Positions 17,092-26,235 of a stretch of DNA of 37,560 bases are shown piece after piece. The translations under genes and the position numbers were made by a program. Under the pieces are notes generated by a model. That model was not told the DNA's origin. It searched no databases and worked only from the letters and a program-made list of their open reading frames with translations. This DNA comes from DATCIH01 sp036507955. GTDB lineage: Bacteria; Bacillota; Clostridia; Clostridiales; Clostridiaceae. Each line of letters begins with the position of its first letter. The stretch's first letter is position 1. The stretch spans positions 1-37,560 of the forward strand of contig DATCIH010000019.1 of assembly GCA_036507955.1 (NCBI GenBank). Direction: 5' to 3'.

Positions 17092-18708
17092 TTGGAAAAA
17101 AATTATTTACCAAAGGTTGCTTACTTCTCCATGGAGTATGGCATTGATGTTTCCTTTAAAGCTTATGCTGGGGGCTTAGGAATTCTAGCAGGTGACTATA
17201 TTAAAGGTGCAAAGGATTATGGTTATCCATTAGTTGCACTGGGTATCAAGTGGAAACAAGGCTATACAGATCAATTAATAGGGGAGGATGGGACCCCTTA
17301 TGATACCTATCATAATAATAAATATGACTTTTTAAAGGATACAGGAGTGAAAATTTCTGTAAATATAAGGCATACTGAAGTATTCTGTAAAGTTTGGCTT
17401 TTAGATTGCTTTAATAATATCCCTCTATATTTATTAGATACTGATATTCCAGAAAATAATGACAATTGGATTACAGGGCAACTATATGGATGGTTTGGTG
17501 AAGAAAGAATCGCCCAGGAAATAGTGCTAGGCATTGGTGGCATAAAGGCTCTAAGGGCCTTGAATATTGACGTAGACGTATATCATTTCAATGAAGGTCA
17601 TGCTGTTTTTGCAGGCCTTGAATTGATGAGAGAAAAAGTTGAAGAGGGATTGACTTTCGATGCTGCAATGGAAGCCTCAAAACAGGAGATAGTATTTACA
17701 ACCCACACACCAATAGTTGAGGGAAATGAGTCCCATATAGTTGAAAAACTCATGTATATGGGCGCTAACAATGGGTTCACCGAAGAAGAATTAATTAAGT
17801 TAGGGGGTTCACCTTTTAATATGACCGTTGCAGCACTGCGTCTATCACGTTTATCCAATGCTGTTGCAGAGCTGCACAGAGTTACTGCAAATAAGATGTG
17901 GAAGGGTACGAAGGGTAGCTCTAAAATAATAGGAATAACTAATGCAATTCACAAGCCAACCTGGGTAGATAACAATATGATTGATGCTGCAGAAGGCATG
18001 GGTGATCTTTGGGGAAATCATATGAAAAATAAAAAAGCTCTAATAGATTTTATTTATACTAGAAATGGTGTAGAACTTAATAGCGATAAGTTATTGATAG
18101 GATTCTCAAGAAGAGCAGCTCCTTATAAAAGAAGCAATTTTATATTCACAAATGAAGAGCTTATGGACCCGTTACTAAAGGCAGGAAAAGTGCAAATAGT
18201 ATTTTCTGGTAAAGCTCATCCTTTAGATGATGAGGGTAAAAAAATAGTTTCAGATATTATAATTATAACAAAAAAATATCCTAACTCCGTTGTGTTTCTT
18301 CAAAATTATGATATGACCATAGGAAAAATGCTTACAAGAGGGGCAGACATATGGCTAAATAATCCTAGAAGACCAAAGGAAGCAAGCGGTACCTCGGGGA
18401 TGAAGGCAACTATGAATGGAGTACTTAATTTAAGCATATTAGATGGATGGTGGCCAGAAGCTTGCCAGGATGGGGAAAATGGATGGCAGTTTGGAAATGG
18501 CTTTGAAAATGCTAATGACGAAATCCTTGATGAAAATGATCTAAAGGATTTGTATAAAGTATTACTTGGAGAAGTTATTCCTACTTATTATGAAAATCGA
18601 GTAAAATGGGTAGAGATGATGAAAAATAGTATTAATTCCACTAAGGATTACTTCTCTGTAAAGAGAATGCTTGAAGAATACTTTGGCAAACTTTATACAA
18701 AGCAATAA
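17092..18708 (+). CDS. glgP: Alpha-glucan phosphorylase, short form (GT35)
   Basis: PLP-dependent phosphorolysis of glycogen or maltodextrin to glucose-1-phosphate. It has 538 residues, TTG start at 17092 after AGGAGGG. This is the compact phosphorylase form, well below the ~800 residues of classical GlgP. AYAGGLGILAGDYIKGA (21-37) is the family's N-terminal GGLGxLAGD block; HTPIVEGNE lies mid-protein; RRPKEASGTSGMKATMNG carries the PLP lysine K438. No glgBCDA genes are adjacent. It probably works with the GH13 enzyme upstream to use imported glucans. A weak hairpin (18709-18732) follows the stop. Confidence 0.93.
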   Translation: MEKNYLPKVAYFSMEYGIDVSFKAYAGGLGILAGDYIKGAKDYGYPLVALGIKWKQGYTDQLIGEDGTPYDTYHNNKYDFLKDTGVKISVNIRHTEVFCKVWLLDCFNNIPLYLLDTDIPENNDNWITGQLYGWFGEERIAQEIVLGIGGIKALRALNIDVDVYHFNEGHAVFAGLELMREKVEEGLTFDAAMEASKQEIVFTTHTPIVEGNESHIVEKLMYMGANNGFTEEELIKLGGSPFNMTVAALRLSRLSNAVAELHRVTANKMWKGTKGSSKIIGITNAIHKPTWVDNNMIDAAEGMGDLWGNHMKNKKALIDFIYTRNGVELNSDKLLIGFSRRAAPYKRSNFIFTNEELMDPLLKAGKVQIVFSGKAHPLDDEGKKIVSDIIIITKKYPNSVVFLQNYDMTIGKMLTRGADIWLNNPRRPKEASGTSGMKATMNGVLNLSILDGWWPEACQDGENGWQFGNGFENANDEILDENDLKDLYKVLLGEVIPTYYENRVKWVEMMKNSINSTKDYFSVKRMLEEYFGKLYTKQ

Positions 18709-18742
18709 CAGCTTTTCTTCAAAATAAAGCTGATTTAATCCA

Positions 18743-18840
18743 AGGACATACCTGTTTAACCGTGAAAGTCAACATTAAGGATATTACTTTTATATCGTTT
18801 AATGCTAACTTGTTCGATTTATCAATAACAGGTGTGTCCC
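18743..18840. repeat. 98-nt palindromic repeat, copy A (miniature inverted-repeat type)
   Basis: The ends GGACATACCTGTT (18744-18756) and AACAGGTGTGTCC (18827-18839) are inverted repeats with one mismatch. The inside also folds back: AAGTCAACATTAA near 18767 pairs with TTAATGCTAACTT near 18800 at 11 of 13 positions. It fills the gap between glgP and nagA. It has the same total length and similar ends as copy B at 24479, which suggests a mobile, non-coding family. Confidence 0.75.
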
Positions 18841-18848
18841 TGTTCATA

Positions 18849-19994
18849 TTAGAACGTTTCAATATTATTTTCGATAATATTACCACCTATAATTACCTTA
18901 TGTATATTTATAGCTTCATCAAATAAAATAAGATCCCCATCATAGCCTTCCTTTATTAATCCTTTTTTATTGGCAACACCGCAAAATATAGCAGGATTAT
19001 AAGTTGCCATTTTTATAAGTTCTGGAAGCTTTAAACTTGTATTTAACAATAAATTTGATATTGACTTATCTAAGGTTAGTAAAGACCCTGCTAGTGTTCC
19101 ATTTTCTAAACGGGCACTGCCATTTTTAACATAAACCTTTAAGCCCCCTAAACTATATTCACCCTCCCCCATACATGTAGCCATCATAGAATCAGAAATC
19201 AATATAATCTCGTCAGTAGTTTTTTGTTTAAGGGCTATTCTTATTGATGGATATGAAACATGAATTCCATCACATATAAGTTCGCAGCTTATATGTGTAT
19301 CAAATATAGCTCCAACCGTTCCAGGTTCTCTATGATGAAGACCCTTCATAGCATTATATAAATGTGTGGAGTGACTTATACCTTTTTCAATACCTAAAAT
19401 AGCTTCATTGTAGTTAGCATTTGTGTGGCCAAGTGAAGCCTTTATACCTATCTTAGTTAGATAAGCTATAAGCTCCATTGCCCCTTCAAGCTCTGGAGCT
19501 ATGGTCATGGAGGTTATGATAGAGGCATAATCATCAATTATATTTTTTATATTATCTATAGTAGGTGGTAATAAATAATTTATATCTAAGGCTCCAGCCA
19601 TAGCTATATTAACGAAGGGACTTTCAAAATTTGCTCCTAGGATGTTTGCACCCAAAGTTTTCCCCATTGCTTTTTTAATGCCCTCTAAGGCTTTAACAAT
19701 TAAGGGTATTGTTGAGGGTACTAAAGTTGGCAAAAATGAGGTAATACCATGGGAGGCAAGAGTTAAGGAAACACTATTTAAGCTTTGGTAACTTCCTTCC
19801 ATAACGTCATAGCCAGCAGCTCCGTGGGTATGAATATCTATAAACCCTGGAGATAAAAACCTTCCACCCCCATCTATTATTATTTCGTCCTCATACATTT
19901 TAGGATTAATTTTTTCTATTATATTATTTTTTATTAGCAAGCTACCGCATTCTACTTTATCTAAGTAAACAAGTTTACAATTATTTATTATCAT
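18849..19994 (-). CDS. nagA: N-acetylglucosamine-6-phosphate deacetylase
   Basis: Removes the acetyl group from GlcNAc-6-phosphate in amino-sugar use and cell-wall recycling. It has 381 residues from the ATG at 19994, which has AGGAGG five bases upstream; a TTG at 20021 would run through the palindrome and is rejected. Amidohydrolase motifs: HTHG (55-58), metal ligand E124, H190 in SLGHT, H211 in STHLYNAM, H245 in CDGIH and catalytic D268 in ISDSM. The usual HLEGPF block reads NFESPF (122-127), so the flanking His and Gly are changed while Glu is kept. No nagB is adjacent. A 21-bp palindrome (20015-20035) lies directly upstream as a candidate operator. Confidence 0.92.
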   Translation of the reverse strand: MIINNCKLVYLDKVECGSLLIKNNIIEKINPKMYEDEIIIDGGGRFLSPGFIDIHTHGAAGYDVMEGSYQSLNSVSLTLASHGITSFLPTLVPSTIPLIVKALEGIKKAMGKTLGANILGANFESPFVNIAMAGALDINYLLPPTIDNIKNIIDDYASIITSMTIAPELEGAMELIAYLTKIGIKASLGHTNANYNEAILGIEKGISHSTHLYNAMKGLHHREPGTVGAIFDTHISCELICDGIHVSYPSIRIALKQKTTDEIILISDSMMATCMGEGEYSLGGLKVYVKNGSARLENGTLAGSLLTLDKSISNLLLNTSLKLPELIKMATYNPAIFCGVANKKGLIKEGYDGDLILFDEAINIHKVIIGGNIIENNIETF

Positions 19995-20014
19995 TTTATC
20001 CTCCTGTATTCCTA

Positions 20015-20035
20015 ATAACAATTATTAATTGTTAT
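20015..20035. promoter_or_regulatory. 21-bp palindromic operator candidate before nagA
   Basis: ATAACAATT, ATT, AATTGTTAT: perfect 9-bp arms, 20 bases before the nagA start and downstream of a TATAAT-like box on the minus strand. The same arms occur at 22535-22555. The form suits a MarR- or GntR-type dimeric repressor; the regulator is not identified. Confidence 0.6.
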
Positions 20036-20237
20036 GTTCTTATATTATTATAACATAGCCTAAATATTAAATAATGCTACTCAATTAATATTATATTTCA
20101 CTTTTTTTGACTAGGTTAACCCTATAAAGTTCGTGAAATATAGAACTTGATATGTTATAATTATATTGAGTTTATTGAACATATATAATTGAAAATAGTA
20201 AAGATTTGTTAAATTAGTATTACAAGGAGAGATTCAA

Positions 20238-20690
20238 ATGAGTGCAGTTTTAGGAACAGATCAAGTAGTACAGATAGGTATAATTGTAAAAGACGTAGAA
20301 ACGACCGCAACTAAATATGCTGAATTCCTTGGAGTTGCAAAACCTGACATTATTATAACAGGAAAATATGAGGAAGCTTTGACGGAGTATAAGGGACAAC
20401 CATCAGAAGCTACTGCAAGATTGGCATTTTTCCATGTTGGACCCAGCTTAGATATTGAGCTAATACAGCCAGATGAAAAGCCAAGTACATGGAGAGAATT
20501 TCTTGATGAAAAGGGGGAAGGCGTTCATCATATTGCTTTCTTTATAAAAGGGATGAAAGAAAAAATATTTGAACTAGGCGCACAAAATATAAGCTTAGTA
20601 CAAAAAGGTGAATATACTGGAGGAAGATATGCATATATGGATTCCTCAAAAGATTTAAAGACTATACTTGAACTACTAGAGAACGATTAA
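20238..20690 (+). CDS. VOC-family (glyoxalase/epimerase-like) protein
   Basis: 150 residues, ATG at 20238 after AAGGAGAG. It is a single vicinal-oxygen-chelate unit of two beta-alpha-beta-beta-beta modules: QIGIIVKDVE at the start of module one, LDIELIQP ending it, GVHHIAFF opening module two and TILELLE closing it. The length and pattern resemble methylmalonyl-CoA epimerase and glyoxalase I relatives. The first metal position, commonly His, is Gln; the Glu, His and Glu of the other positions are present, so metal binding remains plausible. It has its own strong terminator. No mutase gene is nearby, so the epimerase function is not supported by context. Confidence 0.82.
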   Translation: MSAVLGTDQVVQIGIIVKDVETTATKYAEFLGVAKPDIIITGKYEEALTEYKGQPSEATARLAFFHVGPSLDIELIQPDEKPSTWREFLDEKGEGVHHIAFFIKGMKEKIFELGAQNISLVQKGEYTGGRYAYMDSSKDLKTILELLEND

Positions 20691-20738
20691 TATCCATAAG
20701 TAATTTATATAATAAATTAGTATGGATTTATTAAAATG

Positions 20739-20766
20739 ACAGGCTGTAATTGACAGCCTGTTTTTT
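20739..20766 (+). terminator. Rho-independent terminator after the VOC gene
   Basis: A perfect 9-bp stem (20739-20747 with 20753-20761), a 5-base loop, then six T. Confidence 0.93.
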
Positions 20767-20798
20767 GCAATCTCAACCATCAGAGTGGGGGCAATACT

Positions 20799-22538
20799 AT
20801 GGGATTTTTTAAAAAATATTTAAAAAGATACTGGAAACCCTTTTTTTTAGCAATAGCTTTTTTAACTTTAGAAACTTGCTGTGATTTACTTCAACCTACA
20901 ATAATGTCTAAGATTATTGATGTTGGAGTAGTGGATAAGAAAATAGGATACATTTTTAATATGACGACTCTTATGTTGGGTGTAACTGCTCTAGGAGCAG
21001 TAGGAGCAGTTACTAGAAACATTTTAGCAAGCAATGTTTCTATGAAATTTGGAAGAGATTTAAGGAAGGATTTATATAAAAAGATTCAATCCTTATCCTT
21101 TGAAAACATAGATAAGTTAGAAGGAGCTTCTTTGGTAACTAGGCTTACAAATGATATAAGCCAAGTTCAAAACTTCGTAAATGGTCTTATGAGAATATTT
21201 GTTAAGGCACCGCTACTTTGCGTGGGCAGTATTTTTATGGCTACAAGACTAAATTTCAGATTAGCCTTTGTTTTTGCGATTATAGTGCCAGTGGTTGGAA
21301 TAATGATTTTTATAAATATGAAGATAGGTTACCCATTATTTATTAGAGTTCAAGGTGCTTTAGATAAGGTTAATGGGACAATAAGAGAATATCTGAGCGG
21401 GGTGAGGGTGGTAAAAGCCTTTAACAGATTTTCTTATGAAAAAGATAGATTCCAGAAGGTAAATAAAGAACAGGCTGATATTTCCATAAAAACTATGAGG
21501 GCTATGGCAGTATTTCCACCTAGTATAAATTTCGTCATAAATCTTGGTATATTGTCAGTTTTATGGTTTGGTGGAATTAATGTAAATAATCATAATATGC
21601 AGATAGGACAGATTATGGCCTTTATAAACTATATGACTCAAATATTGTTTTCCATGATGATGATCTCTTTTATATTTTCAACCTTTGTTAGAGCGAGAGC
21701 ATGTGCACAAAGGATTAATGAGGTATTTAATGAAATAAACAATATGGAACAGGGAGAAATATTAAAAGCGAATCCCACCCAAAAGTGGGCTTTTTTAAAA
21801 GGTAGAATAGAATTTAATAAGGTAAGTTTTTCTTATTTGGGAACTAAGGGACTGCCTGTACTAAAGGACATAAACTTTATAGCTGCTAGTGGTGAAACTA
21901 TTGGGATAATAGGTTCAACAGGTTCTGGGAAAAGCACCTTAGTAAATCTTATACCTAGATTTTATGATGCTCGGCAGGGGAGTATCAGCTTCAACGGGAT
22001 AAATGTGAAAAATATAGAAATTAGAGAGCTTAGAGATAAAATATCACTAGTGCCTCAGAAAACTGTACTTTTTACTGGATCAGTAATAGACAACATCAGA
22101 TGGGGTAAGGAAGAGGCTACATTAGAAGAGGTTATGGAGGCAACAGAACTTGCAAGAATTCATGACTTTATAGCATCCCTACCAGAAGGGTATAATACAA
22201 AAATTGGACAAGGGGGAGTTAATTTTTCAGGGGGACAAAAGCAAAGACTTGCAATAGCAAGAGCTCTAATTAAAAAACCAGAAATATTGATCTTAGACGA
22301 TTGTACCAGTGCTCTTGATGTAGAGACTGAAGGGAGGATAAGAGAAGCTATTAAAGTTTATGCTAAGGGGTTGACCTGTATGATTATAGCGCAAAGAATA
22401 ACTTCAGTTATGGATACGGATAAGATTATAGTTCTTGATAATGGAGAAATTGCAGGTGTAGGAAAGCATAAGGATCTAATGAGTAGCTGCCAGGTATATA
22501 AGGATATATATCATTCTCAGCTGGGAATAGAGGCATAA
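20799..22538 (+). CDS. ABC exporter half-transporter, degenerate ATPase site subunit
   Basis: Type IV (MsbA/LmrA-like) exporter half with six N-terminal membrane helices (about 1-310) and a C-terminal ATPase domain, 579 residues, ATG at 20799. Walker A is GSTGSGKST (372-380), the signature NFSGGQKQR, Walker B LILDD. The catalytic Glu after Walker B is Asp (D501) and the switch His is Gln (Q532, in IIAQRITS). This is the pattern of the inactive-site subunit in heterodimeric exporters such as TM287/288 and BmrC/BmrD. Its partner starts 47 bases downstream. Likely cargo is a drug, lipid or peptide; nothing in the window narrows it. Confidence 0.93.
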   Translation: MGFFKKYLKRYWKPFFLAIAFLTLETCCDLLQPTIMSKIIDVGVVDKKIGYIFNMTTLMLGVTALGAVGAVTRNILASNVSMKFGRDLRKDLYKKIQSLSFENIDKLEGASLVTRLTNDISQVQNFVNGLMRIFVKAPLLCVGSIFMATRLNFRLAFVFAIIVPVVGIMIFINMKIGYPLFIRVQGALDKVNGTIREYLSGVRVVKAFNRFSYEKDRFQKVNKEQADISIKTMRAMAVFPPSINFVINLGILSVLWFGGINVNNHNMQIGQIMAFINYMTQILFSMMMISFIFSTFVRARACAQRINEVFNEINNMEQGEILKANPTQKWAFLKGRIEFNKVSFSYLGTKGLPVLKDINFIAASGETIGIIGSTGSGKSTLVNLIPRFYDARQGSISFNGINVKNIEIRELRDKISLVPQKTVLFTGSVIDNIRWGKEEATLEEVMEATELARIHDFIASLPEGYNTKIGQGGVNFSGGQKQRLAIARALIKKPEILILDDCTSALDVETEGRIREAIKVYAKGLTCMIIAQRITSVMDTDKIIVLDNGEIAGVGKHKDLMSSCQVYKDIYHSQLGIEA

Positions 22539-22556
22539 CAATTGATAATTGTTATG
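22534..22556. promoter_or_regulatory. Palindromic operator candidate between the two exporter genes
   Basis: 10-bp perfect arms CATAACAATT and AATTGTTATG around GAT. It overlaps the stop codon of the first exporter gene and lies 29 bases before the second start. Its core matches the nagA palindrome at every arm position. It could be an operator for an internal promoter or an mRNA hairpin. Confidence 0.55.
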
Positions 22557-22585
22557 TGCTTAATAGGAGTGCAGGAGGGGACTAA

Positions 22586-24430
22586 ATGGAAAAACAATCT
22601 AAAAAAGATAACTATAGTAAGAGTAACTTTAATATGATGAATAAAGGTAATCCTAGAAACTCTGGGCCTGTTAAAAAACCTAAAAATTTCAAAGGGACCT
22701 TAAAAAGGTTATGGCATTATTTTGGCCCAGAGAAAATAAGGCTTATATTTTTACTATCTTTAATAATTATAGATACATTAATACTTATATTTATCCCTTT
22801 CCTTATTGGAAGAGCAATCGATTTAATAGATAAAGTTGAAGGTGTTAATTTTAATGCCTTAGGACTAATAGTAATTATATTAATGCTGTCGTATCTGATC
22901 GATGCTTTAATTAATTTTTTTCAAAACTTCGTAATGGCTGGAGTATCACAAAGAATTGTATTCTCTTTCAGAAGAGCTTTAATGGAAAAGTTACAGAAGC
23001 TCCCTATAGTTTTTTTTGATTCTACAACTCATGGAGAAATTATGAGTAGACTTACAAATGATATCGACAACATAAGTACGACAATCTCCCAATCCACCAC
23101 TCAATTAATGGCTGGAATTATAACAGTTATTGGAGCAATCGCAATGATGCTTTACATAAGTCCTATACTTACAGCTGCCAGTATTATTACTATCCCTATG
23201 ATTTTTGCCTTAACTAGAGCTGTAACTAAAAAGACCTCTCACCTTTTTAGGGAGCAACAAAAGGAGCTGGGCATACTAAATGGCCATATAGAAGAAAGTA
23301 TATCTGGGATACAGGTAGTTAAAGCCTTCAATCATGAGGATAAATCTATAAAAGAGTTAGAAGTAATAAATAACAGGCTATGTGAGGTTGGTATAAAAGC
23401 ATTAATATTTTCAGGCTTCTTGATGCCAATTATGAATGTTATAAACAATATAGGGTTTACAGTAGTTGCTGGTCTTGGAGGTATATTAGCTCTAAAAGCT
23501 ATGATAACTATTGGTACAATAACTAGCTTTATAATATATTCCAAGCAATTTTCAAGACCTTTAAATGATTTTGCAAATATCTATAACACTCTCCAGTCAG
23601 CAATAGCTGGAGCAGAAAGAGTATTTGAAATACTAGATGACAAAGAAGAAGCCTTAGATTCAAGTTTAGCTATAGATTTAAATAATCCCAAAGGACATGT
23701 AGTATTTGAAGGGGTTGATTTTGGCTATAGGAGTGATTTAAAGATATTAAAAGATATCAATTTTGAAGCTCCCGCCGGCAGTAACATAGCTTTAGTGGGA
23801 CCAACCGGAGCAGGAAAAACCACTATAGTTAATTTACTAGCTAGATTTTATGATGTAACTTCCGGTAAAATCACAATAGATGGTACTGATATAAGGTCTT
23901 ATACTAGGGATAGCCTTAGAAAATGCTTTGGCATAGTATTGCAGGACACCTATTTATTTTCGGGGACCATAAGGGACAATATAAAATATGGAAAGCTTAA
24001 TGCTACGGAGGAAGAAATAATAGCTGCCTCAAAAATGGCAAATGCTCATGTGTTTATAGAACGACTGCCACAGGGTTACGATACAATACTTTCAGAAAGT
24101 GGCAACAATTTAAGCCAAGGACAAAGACAATTGCTTGCAATAGGAAGGGCAATACTAGCAGATCCTTCTATACTCATATTAGATGAAGCTACAAGCAGCG
24201 TGGACACAAGAACCGAACTAAATATTCAAGAGGGAATGCTAAAGCTTATGGAGGGAAGGACCAGCTTTGTCATAGCACACAGACTAAGCACCATAAGGGA
24301 TGCAGATATGATTATAGTAATAGACAAGGGTCAAATATTAGAAAAAGGAAATCACCACAGTTTACTTTTGAAAAAAGGCTTTTATTACAATATGTATAAT
24401 AATCAATATAAAAATATTGGGGAAAATTAA
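22586..24430 (+). CDS. ABC exporter half-transporter, catalytic subunit
   Basis: Partner of the preceding gene: 614 residues, ATG at 22586 after GCAGGAGG. Residues 1-45 are a polar, Asn/Lys-rich cytoplasmic extension, then six membrane helices and an ATPase domain. Walker A is GPTGAGKTT, the signature NLSQGQRQL, Walker B ILILDE with catalytic Glu534, and the switch His is present in VIAHRLST. The catalytic composite site is therefore formed by this Walker A/B with the partner's FSGGQ signature. The gene order, spacing and complementary active sites make a heterodimer very likely. The downstream gap holds repeat copy B. Confidence 0.95.
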   Translation: MEKQSKKDNYSKSNFNMMNKGNPRNSGPVKKPKNFKGTLKRLWHYFGPEKIRLIFLLSLIIIDTLILIFIPFLIGRAIDLIDKVEGVNFNALGLIVIILMLSYLIDALINFFQNFVMAGVSQRIVFSFRRALMEKLQKLPIVFFDSTTHGEIMSRLTNDIDNISTTISQSTTQLMAGIITVIGAIAMMLYISPILTAASIITIPMIFALTRAVTKKTSHLFREQQKELGILNGHIEESISGIQVVKAFNHEDKSIKELEVINNRLCEVGIKALIFSGFLMPIMNVINNIGFTVVAGLGGILALKAMITIGTITSFIIYSKQFSRPLNDFANIYNTLQSAIAGAERVFEILDDKEEALDSSLAIDLNNPKGHVVFEGVDFGYRSDLKILKDINFEAPAGSNIALVGPTGAGKTTIVNLLARFYDVTSGKITIDGTDIRSYTRDSLRKCFGIVLQDTYLFSGTIRDNIKYGKLNATEEEIIAASKMANAHVFIERLPQGYDTILSESGNNLSQGQRQLLAIGRAILADPSILILDEATSSVDTRTELNIQEGMLKLMEGRTSFVIAHRLSTIRDADMIIVIDKGQILEKGNHHSLLLKKGFYYNMYNNQYKNIGEN

Positions 24431-24478
24431 TGACTGATAGGTTTAATCGATAAACTGGATTATTGATCTAAAATGAAC

Positions 24479-24576
24479 AGTGACACACCTCCAGATTCTA
24501 GGACGACGAAAAAATCTATTAACTGAAAGAGTATATAATGATAGTGTTTCATCGTTCGCTTTGGAGGTATGTCACT
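24479..24576. repeat. 98-nt palindromic repeat, copy B
   Basis: Ends AGTGACACACCTCCA (24479-24493) and TGGAGGTATGTCACT (24562-24576) are inverted with one mismatch. The interior is different from copy A but also partly self-complementary. It lies between the exporter operon and the GH4 gene. Confidence 0.75.
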
Positions 24577-24623
24577 GGATTAAATTTGATTTTGTAGTGG
24601 TAAATAGGGATAGCTAATATCGT

Positions 24624-26111
24624 TTAATTATTTCCCTTATCTGCTTGGGAAGCATTCTTTTTAGCCTCTTCTTTATCCTGCTGCATTTCATCTATAGTTT
24701 TAATCTTCAATCTAGCAGCACCTCTATATTCCTTAGTAGGAATAAGATTGTCAGAACTTAATCTCTTTTTAGCCTCTTCAATTGTATTTTCATACTGTGG
24801 AAGCCATTCACTTTGGGCAACCAGCATTTCATCCGTCATCTGACATATTTCAGAGGTGGTACATACTGCACCTACAAGAGGGTCCATCATCATTGCTTGC
24901 CTGAGTAGCATATTATCACCCTTTACCGCAGCTTCAACTGATAACCTTTGTACTGAAATACTATTATTGCATATGGCGGCGCAGCCTAGGGGCAAATCGC
25001 CTACCTTAGGAATATTGATTCCATTGTAATCTACATAACCTGGAACTTCTACAATTGCATCCTCTGGAAGATTAGTGATAGTGCCATTATTAACTACATT
25101 GAAGTGTCCTCTATATAGTCTTCCAGTCTCTAGACCCTCAATTATGTAAGAACCATGTTCCCTACTTCTTAGCTCTCCGCTATATATCCAAGCAGGTTCC
25201 TTCATCCAGTTAGGAAAATCTGTTTCAAACCAGTTTCTTCCCTCTGTGCAAACTCTTAGATATCCTCCTGTTTCTCCATTGATCCAGCTATCTAGGGAGA
25301 TCCAGTTATTTATTTCAGACTGTCTTTTTCTGTACCAAGCAACATATTCGCTTAGATGGCCATTAGATTCAGTGCTATAATAACCAAAATGTTTCAGCAT
25401 ATCTATTCTAACTTTCTCTGTTATGCTAAATTCAGGGTGGTTCTCAAAAGCCTCTAAAAGCTTTCCGGTCATGTCTTCACCTTTATACTTAATTTGGATG
25501 TACCAAGTTTGATGATTTATTCCTGCACAAATTATATCCAAATCTTCTTGCTTTAGACCAAGGACCTTAGCAATCTGAGAATGCCCTCCTTGAACTCCAT
25601 GACAAAGACCTATAGTTTTTACTCCGCCATATTTATTAGCGGCCCAGGTCATCATAACATTAGGGTTAGCATAATTAAGCATAATACAGTCTGGATCTGA
25701 AACTTCTCTAATATCTTTGCAAAACTCCAGCACTTGAGCGATACCTCTTTGACCATACATAATTCCACCCGCACAAATAGTATCTCCTACACATTGGTCC
25801 ACTCCATATTTTAATGGAATATCTATGTCTAGTTTAAAGGCGTCTAGGCCACCAATTCTTACTACATTTACAACATATTTAGCATTTTTCAAGGCCTCTC
25901 TTCTATTTAGAGTAGAATGTATTTTTATGGTTAAGCCATTTCCATCTATATCTCTTTGGCATAATTGGGTAACCATATCCAAATTATGTTGATTTATGTC
26001 CATAAAAGAAATCTCCAAGTTACTAAATTCATTTACTGATAATATATCTCGCAACAGTACTCTTGTAAAACCAACACTACCTGCACCAATAAAAGCTATT
26101 TTAAATGACAT
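24624..26111 (-). CDS. GH4 NAD-dependent alpha-glycosidase
   Basis: Family 4 glycosidase that cleaves through an NAD+ and Mn2+ dependent redox mechanism. It has 495 residues, ATG at 26111 after a GAGGTAG-like site. The Rossmann start is IAFIGAGSVGFTR (5-17); NYANP (146-150) and H200 in GINHQTW are metal and substrate positions; the diagnostic tetrapeptide is CHGV (170-173). That form belongs to the alpha-glycosidases acting on free sugars (galactosidase, glucosidase or glucuronidase type), not the phospho-glycosidases, which read CDMP or CNxP. It has no signal peptide, so substrates are imported. The last ~25 residues are a Lys/Glu/Ala-rich tail. An AraC regulator lies upstream on the same strand. 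The sugar is not decided. Confidence 0.9.
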   Translation of the reverse strand: MSFKIAFIGAGSVGFTRVLLRDILSVNEFSNLEISFMDINQHNLDMVTQLCQRDIDGNGLTIKIHSTLNRREALKNAKYVVNVVRIGGLDAFKLDIDIPLKYGVDQCVGDTICAGGIMYGQRGIAQVLEFCKDIREVSDPDCIMLNYANPNVMMTWAANKYGGVKTIGLCHGVQGGHSQIAKVLGLKQEDLDIICAGINHQTWYIQIKYKGEDMTGKLLEAFENHPEFSITEKVRIDMLKHFGYYSTESNGHLSEYVAWYRKRQSEINNWISLDSWINGETGGYLRVCTEGRNWFETDFPNWMKEPAWIYSGELRSREHGSYIIEGLETGRLYRGHFNVVNNGTITNLPEDAIVEVPGYVDYNGINIPKVGDLPLGCAAICNNSISVQRLSVEAAVKGDNMLLRQAMMMDPLVGAVCTTSEICQMTDEMLVAQSEWLPQYENTIEEAKKRLSSDNLIPTKEYRGAARLKIKTIDEMQQDKEEAKKNASQADKGNN

Positions 26112-26235
26112 TTTTGCTACCTCCCCAGATTAGTTTATTAACAAATTATGTTTACCTTATAGATGTTATTTTAGAGATTAATAGAAAAAAATGTTTTCAA
26201 ATTTCAAACCAAGATTAAATATAATGTAAGATATT

